From NCBI GenBank assembly GCA_036897095.1, contig JAYMSP010000582.1:1-46464 (forward strand): a DNA stretch of 46,464 nt. Reading direction: 5' to 3'. The notes beneath the pieces were generated by a model. It saw nothing but the letters and a program-made list of their open reading frames with translations. It was not told the DNA's origin and did not search any database. Below, piece after piece: positions 39,100 through 46,464 of the stretch. Position 1 is the stretch's first letter, and the number at the start of each line of letters is the position of its first letter. Both the position numbers and the translations under genes were made by a program. Source of the stretch: Plantago elongata. Its lineage: Eukaryota; Streptophyta; Magnoliopsida; Lamiales; Plantaginaceae.

Positions 39100-39498
39100 C
39101 TACCTAGCCCCATTAAGAATCCGCGCGTTCTTGTTTCTAGAAGTTTCTCCTTCTCTGCTCGTTGCTAATCCTACTACGTTAGAGTCTTCGAGCTCAATAA
39201 AAAGGTTAGACCATATTCGTGAACACCGAGTTCTTGATCTTAGAAAGCATTTCATTGAGACTACCACCGCCTTTGTCTATTATAAACTATCATTACCTAA
39301 GTTACATACAATAATAAGGCCTATAACTGTGACTGCATGCCCAGAGATTACCCTTATATTTATTCTTTTATTAGTTATTAGTATTAGATCTGTCCCCGCC
39401 TTACTAATAACTGTCTTGTATGTACTGCTTGCTGAGTATCTCTTCTTTTTAAGCCTGCGTGGTGCCCGTGTTGCTCTGTCTGGGGTATAAGCAATTAC
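39100..39498 (-). pseudogene. Minus-strand coding-like frame with two stops, unidentified
   Basis: One minus-strand frame runs 133 codons from 39498 to a TAG at 39102-39100, broken only by adjacent TAA and TAG in the middle (about 39286-39281). The upstream part is strongly basic (RAPRRLKKKRY near residues 11-21). The downstream part is hydrophilic (FIELEDSNVVGLATSREGE). TAATAG could come from two Gln codons, or Gln and Trp, by C-to-T or G-to-A change. The opposite strand has an uninterrupted 119-codon frame (39131-39490) that is largely hydrophobic, so the strand is not proven. No conserved motif was recognised. A relic of a gene or mobile-element protein is the best guess. Confidence 0.3.
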
Positions 39499-39637
39499 CT
39501 AATTATTTAGTAATAAGTAGTATAAATCTTATGTCTTAATTAATATTAGATATACTCATAAATGTATAGCTAAGTGTACTTAGGTAGTATCTTCTTGTTA
39601 CTATAGAGAGAAATATTTTCTTCTTCTTAGAATATCA

Positions 39638-39793
39638 CTACATTGCGGCTTCCTGGTGCTTTCGAAGCCCACTGCTGCTTAGATAGCAGCTTTTAGGACT
39701 GACTTATTCACTCACATCTGTATGAGAGTCCTCTTTGACTTTAGGGCATCGCTTCCTACTTGAAAAAAACTGGAGGAAAGATTCCCCTTGCAC
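39638..39793 (-). pseudogene. Minus-strand coding-like frame with one stop, unidentified
   Basis: A 52-codon minus-strand stretch runs from 39793 to a TAG at 39640-39638 with one internal TAA. The residues are mixed and charged (SSRKRCPKVKEDSHTDVSE, then after the stop LSSSGLRKHQEAAM). It lies upstream, on the same strand, of the frames at 39498-39100 and 38742-38575, but in a different phase from the next one, so an indel or intron would be needed to join them. Function unknown. Confidence 0.25.
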
Positions 39794-40164
39794 TTATATA
39801 AATATGCATACTTTAGTAATGAGAAATTTTAGGTAACTATCTTTTTTGCTAGAATAATTTAATACTTAAGAATCACTAAGCTTTTATTTGAAGATAACAC
39901 TAGAGCTTATATCTTATAAAGGAGAACTAATAATTACTTTTAAGGTACCTACATTGCTCTAAGGCGCCTTTTATAGAAGTTGTAAGCAATCTCTTTAAAT
40001 TTTTGCTATACTAGGAAAGTTATGTAAACACACCCGCTCTTTTACATGTTGTACCCTAGTTTTTTTTATCTCTTGCTTAAAAATTAATTTGCTACGCTTG
40101 AGATAACTGGCTTTTTCTTTGTGTTGAATATCTAGAGAAACATAACATGGTTGATCTTTAGTAG

Positions 40165-40588
40165 ATGGAATGGTGTACGAAAAAACGGAGGTCAGAAAAA
40201 ACAAGACATAGAAGGAACCCGCAGTCAATCAACCGATTTGCCTCATTAAGGCCTAAAATAAACTCACTAGAAAGTGCTTGGGGTTTCCCAACCTCTTCAT
40301 CTCATTCTCGAGTCTCGAAAGAGCTGTCAGACCTCTCCTTCGCATAGCAACTTCCCTAGTTCCCGTGGGATTGGGATAAACGAGAAAAGAACCCCAATTT
40401 CCTATTAGCCAAATCAGCCGAAGTCTCTGTAATTATCCCTAGTCCCCCATTCCTCTTTTAGGACTACCTCATTCCCAGGACTACAGGATGCAGCAAAGCT
40501 TTATCTAGCTCTACGGCCAACAAGAAAGAGGAAGAGCAGTTTCGACCAAGAAGTGGAGGGAATGCAGATGAATGAGAATATCTTGTAG
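40165..40588 (+). pseudogene. Higher-G+C island with two open frames, unidentified
   Basis: From about 40.15 to 40.65 kb the DNA has clearly higher G+C, few TpA steps and runs such as AGTCCCCC. A plus-strand ATG frame of 60 codons occupies 40165-40347; it is basic at the start and serine-rich at the end. A second plus-strand frame in another phase is open from 40433 to a TAG at 40586-40588 (51 codons) and includes DAAKLYLALRPTRKRKSS followed by an acidic tail. The two could be exons or frameshifted parts of one old gene; CCCTAG just before the second frame could be a 3' splice site. No domain is recognised. Confidence 0.3.
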
Positions 40589-42137
40589 GTAGAATGCACG
40601 AACTCCTGACCTAATTCCAACAGCAGGAAGATCAAAAAACAACCTATTACTGACAAAGTCATTTCTAACTACTAAGTCAGCATTTTAATAAGTATGAAAC
40701 ATTAACCAATATCGTCTTTGTTGAGTGATTCTTTATAGCAATAGTTTATTAAGAGAGGTGCCATTTATCCCTTTTATAATATAGTGTTATAATTTATAGT
40801 TAAATTACTAGAATACCCCTAATTATTTAATATTAATATACAATCCCTTCTTAAGTAACATGTTTTCGTTAGAGAATTACAAACGCGTATTTTTGCGTAC
40901 AAAGCAACTCTTTCTTTATATGTATACTCCTTGACAGAGTAACTTAAGAGAAAAAAGCTTCAGTACTTTAGATTATGTTTTAAAATTATATTATAAATAC
41001 AACTATGCTCATACGCATTCTTTCCTATTTTATAAAAAAGAAAACAAACCCTTATATCCTTATATAGTAAATAGATAAATTACTCTAGCTATAAGCGCAT
41101 ATAGTTATAGCGTGCCCTTTATTATACCACTCACCACACACTATTTTTAGAGCTGGCATTTCTTATGACATATATCTATATAGAAAATAGAATTGCTAAA
41201 ATAAAGAGAGAATTCTTACACAAAATCTTTTGGGTCTCTATCACCTATATATTTTTTTAATCCTATAGAGTCGATTCAAACGTAGACATGGAAGTGTTAC
41301 TTTAGTGTTAGTAAGAACAAGTAGTAGAAAGAGTGCATGAAAGAAGTTCTCATAAAGTTACAGGTATCCACAAAGGTTACATAGAAGAAGAAAATGCTTT
41401 GAGTTGCCTTAGAGAATAGCCCGGGAATGCTTACTATGAAAGAGAGGAGGAGAGTCCTTCTATTTTCTTTCGAACGTTATAACCTTATTCTAAATTCCTT
41501 AATAACTCTAACTCTATATTCCTACTATATATATATGAGACCACAGTTAGAGTATGTCAAATCTAGACTAAGCGTAAATTTAATTAAGACACTCGATCTT
41601 ATATATAGTAATTGTTTTATATTTAAAAAGATTTAAACGAGAAGTCCCACCAACTTAATGGAATAAATATTATGTGCACACATAGTAGATATAATTAGTA
41701 GGGATAATAAATTTTTAAAATAGAAAATATTAGTAAGAAAGACAAAACCACAACTGGGGTACATATATCTATAATTATATACCCCTCTTTAGAATCAGTT
41801 ATCAAGCTTATTAGGTGAAGCATACTTTGATCTAGGTAAGAACTACCATACATAAAAAAAGGAAAGTACCAATAATTTTCTATAAAAAAAAACGTTCGTG
41901 CAATGCCATTTATACTTTTTATTTTCTATAGCCTTTGCTCTATATTTCCCTAAGGAACTCGTCTAGTGTATGCTGTGTCAATGACAGGTACTTTAAATTT
42001 TTCTTATATAGTATAGTTTATGGATTAGCTCTAAATTCATAAAAGTAATACGTATATACAGAGATATATTATTAAACTACTTTGTTCCTGCTTGTGGACT
42101 GATTATCTCCCCGGCATGGACTTGCTTTTTTACCTAC

Positions 42138-42353
42138 ATGCCTGAAATTTCTACAACCATTGCAGGAATTTCCGCCTTCATGTTAGGTGCTTTGCTCTCG
42201 AATCTACTGAGGATAGAGTTCAATCAACGCTTGCTTCTGGGTTCTGAGCTGCAAGGCAAGATCCTTGTTGTCTACAAAGCATTGACCTTTTACACAGACC
42301 TAGCTTTCATTCTATCTGCCTGCGGGTATTTTCTTTTTTTATCAAAAGCTTGA
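42138..42353 (+). CDS. Small putative membrane protein or terminal exon, unidentified
   Basis: An ATG frame of 71 codons ending TGA lies in DNA of markedly higher G+C than its flanks and rich in CpA/TpG. The same frame is open without a stop back to 42012, so a longer protein or an upstream exon is possible; CAG at 42059-42061 could be a 3' splice site. Residues about 5-26 (IAGISAFMLGALLSNLL) and 48-69 (ending GYFLFLSKA) are hydrophobic, and a hydrophilic middle has EFNQRLLLGSELQGK. This predicts two membrane segments. There is no RNA, promoter or neighbour evidence, and the family is not recognised. It may be a surviving fragment of a larger gene. Confidence 0.3.
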   Translation: MPEISTTIAGISAFMLGALLSNLLRIEFNQRLLLGSELQGKILVVYKALTFYTDLAFILSACGYFLFLSKA

Positions 42354-44684
42354 GATAGTTATTTATTACTTCAAGTTACATAAGTTATCTTAACTCTAAG
42401 TGTTCCCAGTATACTTTCTCACAAGATGTGTTTATACTTACTACTAAATGTCTTAATAAAGTTCTATAATTTTTTATTTACCTTACAATAATTTTGGTGT
42501 CAAAGAAGTACTTGTAAGCATCTACCTTATTTTTATGATTTTCCTTCTTGAATTAATAATTATCAACATATCAGCGTAACAAGTTTTATGATTCCTTTTA
42601 TAGTACTTAATTACTAGAAGATTATTCTAATTAGAAGAAGAAAGAAGGAGTTATGTATTGAATATACGAAGTAATCCTTTATTTTAGGAATTCTTCCAAG
42701 GAATACTAATAACTATGAGAATATATATTGGTGCTTCTTTCTATTTATTAATATATTACTTGCTAAAGTAGCATGTATTGACTTCCTTCAGTTCAGAAAG
42801 TATCCATAATCATAATATAGTGTAAGATCTATATTCGTCCTTGGTTTAAAATACTTCTTCGAAGTAAAGATAAGAAGTCTCTAATTACATGGGGCTTAGT
42901 AAGTAACACCACCCTCACACCCCTCGAATTATATTTGGAGTTATTTTGTTATGGATTTATTTTCATATTTAGTATATACAGGACTACATTTCATAGTAAT
43001 TTCTCTCTAGTACATGAGTACAGTAACAGAATAGTATTGGAAGGTATAGCTTACATTTTATTTATTAGTACTACATGTTTAGGATTATCTATATAAATAA
43101 GATAAATAAGAGAGGTAAAAATGTATGCTAAATATCATATAAAACTTATACACTTAGTAATTATTACATACTTAGGCCTAATCCTGGAAAGTCTAGAGTA
43201 AAATACCCCTTGTCTGTATATATATGGCTATATAACTGAATAGGAAATACTTTCACTTGCAAAGTAACTTATCTCCCTTATTAAGATGTGTTAGTGGATT
43301 ACCAACTCTAGCAATTATATGTTAAAAATCTTGCCTCTACTTCTAATCACGAAAGTCTTCACCAATACCAAAAATACCATAAATCTTGTTCTATGTAATA
43401 AGCTTCAATTACCTCCTGTCGTAACTAAGTCCAAAATATGAGTTCAGAAAAACAAAGTCTATGTCCTTTTCGACTAATACTATAAGTATGCACCTGTCTT
43501 ACTTATCTACTATCAAAGTGCAATGTACTCTATAATTAACAGAGTTCCTCTTAACCTCTATTCTATAATATAGAACGCCTGAGGAAAGTACTTTCGGTGA
43601 ACAAAACAACAAACAGTTAAGTAAATAAAAAGAGTCAAAAGATTCTAGTCTAAACCAAACAATGTAGCTGTACAACCACCAATATTACCAGTAAGTTCTG
43701 ACATAAAAGATATGAAAGAAGTTGGCTTATACTGAGTTTATTAGTTAGTAGTATTTAGTGCACGTGCATTTAGCACATTAATTTATAGAAGAAGCATAAT
43801 ATTTATATGTTGTTATACGACCCCGCTTGATATGAGCTCCCGTATAATTTCTTAATACATAGGCCTTACTTAGCTCTAGATCTTATATATACCTTTACTT
43901 ACGCTTACCTTTTGTCTTTCTCTAGAAATAACTGGCATGTTGAAGGAAATCATAGGCCTACTTTCTTTTTCAGGATTTACTTTTTAAGGTTAGGAGTATA
44001 TAAATACCGTTCTCGTTATAGGTTAGAAACCGCAGTTAGCTTAATGAAAGGTTGGAATAATATAGCAGATTAAAATAAGGAAAGCCGTTCACAAAACAAA
44101 TGCAAATTAAGAAATCTTACATATTGATTCACTTGGATAAGAGAGATGAGATAGCATACAAAGAAAAAGGAATCGACTACCATTGCTAGGAAGAACTCGG
44201 GAGTACTTTGACTTTTTGCTGAGAAAGAGAAACCCTTGCCTGTGAAAAAAGGAGATGTGATTACAATCTTAGAACATATTAAAGTAACTTTTCGACAGAT
44301 CTGTAAACCAACAACTTGGAACTAGGATTCCCAGGGAATGTTCTCTAGTTATGCTTAGTACATGTTGTAGTGCTGGTGTTTCTTTGCTAGGGCATTAATA
44401 ATGAGTCTTTCTTATTCAAAATTCAAACAGTCTTTCTCCCTTTTTTATTTTTTGTCTTATTACCACCAGAATATAAATGAATGAAAATCGAATTGATTAA
44501 TAAATCTCATCGTATCTTATTTATTTTTATTCGGTTCGGTACTACTGACAGTAGAAGATTTCTCGTTCGTTTTTTACAACCATTTATTTACGTCCCAAGC
44601 CGTTGGTCTGAGAAATACGAGAAACAAACTGAGAACTAAGGTCCAGTGTTTCATATATAGCGTATAGCGAAAATTGTACCTTAA

Positions 44685-44695
44685 CCTAACCCTAA
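44685..44695. repeat. Short telomere-like motif
   Basis: CCTAACCCTAA matches about two units of the fungal telomere repeat (TTAGGG on the other strand), and degenerate AACCTAAA words follow to about 44707. Too short to show a former chromosome end. Confidence 0.35.
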
Positions 44696-45660
44696 ATTTA
44701 ACCTAAATGTAGGGATTAGTTTACATCATTATTGGCTTCGGGTGGGTTGACTTTGCTTTACAAGAGAGTTATTTACCAATTTATCTAATGATATCTAGAA
44801 TTCTTTCTTTATCATTAGATAAAAGAAGATATGGCAAAGTCTGTGTAAAACAACTTCACTCAATTCAAAGGAGATGGGGTTGGCTATTACTTCGAACTTC
44901 ACTCTCGCTTTCATAGTTTTAGATAGAGATGCTTTCTTTATTTCTATTCCTCTCCAGGGGACATCTTTATATATACGTATAAAGCACAAAATCAATTCTA
45001 AGATAAATATGAGAAATCTCGCGTGATATAGTAAGTAACGTTTTTTTCATTATGTATTTCCTGACTCCTAAGTACTTTCTTTAAAAAGGTAAGAAAGCAG
45101 ACATTTAGAAGCTTATAACGTATAACGCTTATATTTCATAATAAACGAATAATTTTTCTTTTTCTTCCTCTGACTAAAACTTAGGACCTAATGAGGCTTT
45201 TTGGGTCGACTTATAATGAGTGAGCTATAATTTCAACCAGGGCTGCCTAGAAATTCGAGGTTTGCGCTGTCTCTTCCACCCAACATGATAGAACACTCCT
45301 TAGAATGGTGCTCTTCTTGCAGATAGTTTTCTGCATATTCCTTATGGTAGGTAGTCGCGTGTTATTTGTAATAATATATGTAAGTGTCATTTTCTATTCT
45401 TTCAATATTCACGAGCTATTTGCTCTCTGTGCTGCACAATGTTTTCCTATTTTATTAGTGAATCTATATAATTAATGTACAGCTACTTCTTCTCTTTTAT
45501 AATGTTGGAAAGATCTTGTTTAGTTACAAGAAATAGATTCAAAAATATTTCATCATGGGAACTATTAATAGATCAGAACAACAGCTTTTTGGATTCTTTT
45601 ATTCCAACATTTTTATTTCCTTTATTCTGTATGATGATTTCTTCTTCGTGAACTTACATT

Positions 45661-46464
45661 AGTACTAAGGCAAGACTCAATAACATAGATTTATTTAATT
45701 ATTTAAAGAGCATACATATCTGTTTACTTATAGAAACTTATCCCTCATTAATAGATTACTTAGAATTAGAATAATAAGAACTTAATTGCTTACGGCTTAT
45801 AATTTTCTTTTGTATACCTCAAGCTTCTATGTATTCTACTCCTAATTGTAAGGGAAGAAGTCACTCAAGATATCAAGGTAATTAAGAATACGCACCCTCA
45901 ATAATAAAAAGTTATCTATAGCTTCTCCTTATATGCTTATAGTTATAAATTCTGCAAGCTCTTAAAGTATCTTGTAAAGGCTAATAGATTAGTCTTAAGT
46001 CTTTATGTAATAAAGTAGTGCCATTCACTCTTATAGCTACATAAGGAAACTGCTAGGTACTCTTTTATAGAATAAAATTTTATAATAAGTTCCTCCTTCG
46101 TATGTGTGTATAGTACACCTTTCATAAGTGAAGTGACCTTATAATCTATTTATGTATTTCCACTCTCTAAGCTTTCACTTTAATATACAGTGCTACTCTT
46201 TATAGTAAGTATTTCTAACGCATCAAGTATCTTAAGCCTTAACTCTTGATCAAGTATAATCTTAAGGATGAACTAGAGTAAAATCTTTTCCATCTACTTA
46301 TATTAAAATATACTCGAGAAGACTTCCTTAGCACTAGTAACTAGTCCATAATATTCTTATAAAAGTTATGACTCTTAAAATCAGTTACCTACCTTCTGCT
46401 ATAGACTTAGCAAATGTAAATAATATTCTATTATTATGCTGGTAAACTTCCTCCTTCTTCCTAG
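45661..46464. other. AT-rich RIP-like block 4, no gene, runs off the window
   Basis: The TpA-rich, CpA-poor, stop-rich pattern returns near 45.66 kb and continues to the window end. No open frame, RNA gene or repeat was supported. Confidence 0.55.

Larger units (their letters stand above)
34001..45660. other. Mildly AT-rich block with coding-like islands, no intact known gene
   Basis: About 11.7 kb of mixed composition. From 34.0 to about 38.0 kb I see nothing beyond AT-rich sequence, a (TA)8 run and LTR-start-like words at 35888 and 36426. From 38.1 to 40.65 kb and around 42.1 kb there are islands of higher G+C with coding-like frames, listed separately. From 42.4 to 45.66 kb no supported frame was found. 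A short telomere-like motif lies at 44685-44695. CpA and TpG are common, so strong RIP is absent. The left edge is uncertain by several hundred bases. Confidence 0.55.

Noticed and set aside
39131..39490. 119-codon plus-strand frame as a gene
   Set aside because: The second half is almost wholly hydrophobic and unrecognised, while the minus strand reads more protein-like with two RIP-type stops. Kept only as an alternative reading of the minus-strand relic.
1..46464. CRISPR array or prokaryotic operons
   Set aside because: No regularly spaced repeats, no ribosome-binding-site-led gene series and no long open frames. The sequence is eukaryotic, decayed and non-coding.

Overview
The window looks like nuclear DNA from a filamentous ascomycete (Pezizomycotina), from a gene-poor, AT-rich compartment worn down by repeat-induced point mutation (RIP). 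The main evidence is dinucleotide bias. In a hand count of 26401-26640 I found about 39 TpA, 24 ApT, 5 CpA, 8 TpG, 13 ApC and 11 GpT, at about 30% G+C. That gives TpA/ApT near 1.6 and (CpA+TpG)/(ApC+GpT) near 0.54, the two classical RIP indices, both far on the RIP side. The species cannot be named from the sequence. No intact, recognisable gene, rRNA, tRNA or CRISPR array was found on either strand.

Two kinds of DNA alternate. Strongly RIP-like blocks lie at about 1-3886, 6991-10424, 22451-34000 and 45661-46464. They are full of TAA/TAG stops and are poor in CpA and TpG. Milder, more mixed blocks lie at about 3887-6990, 10425-22450 and 34001-45660. A hand count of 18601-18840 gave about 39% G+C, TpA/ApT about 1.1 and (CpA+TpG)/(ApC+GpT) about 1.24, so the RIP signature is essentially absent there. 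Edges are approximate. The simplest reading is that RIP-hit transposon relics sit in, or were inserted into, older AT-rich DNA that was not a RIP target.

The clearest discrete feature is a 157-bp MITE-like element at 2282-2438. It has terminal inverted repeats, a 24-bp internal direct repeat and a possible 4-bp target duplication, and it still has abundant CpA inside a RIP-like block, so it probably arrived after RIP or was too short for it. A possible small LTR relic lies at 3887-4043, at the first block edge. Other structure consists of perfect palindromes, hairpins and short tandem duplications.

The mild block at 34-45.7 kb has islands of higher G+C with protein-like but broken reading frames: minus-strand frames between 39.8 and 38.5 kb, a patch at 40.15-40.65 kb, and a 71-codon ATG frame at 42138-42353 with two hydrophobic stretches. 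A similar small island lies at 14.45-14.7 kb. None could be assigned to a family. They are best read as relics of genes or transposons. The genes do not form a working system here; the biology visible is genome defence, decay and later insertion of a small mobile element, in what may be a pericentromeric, centromeric or other heterochromatic region.
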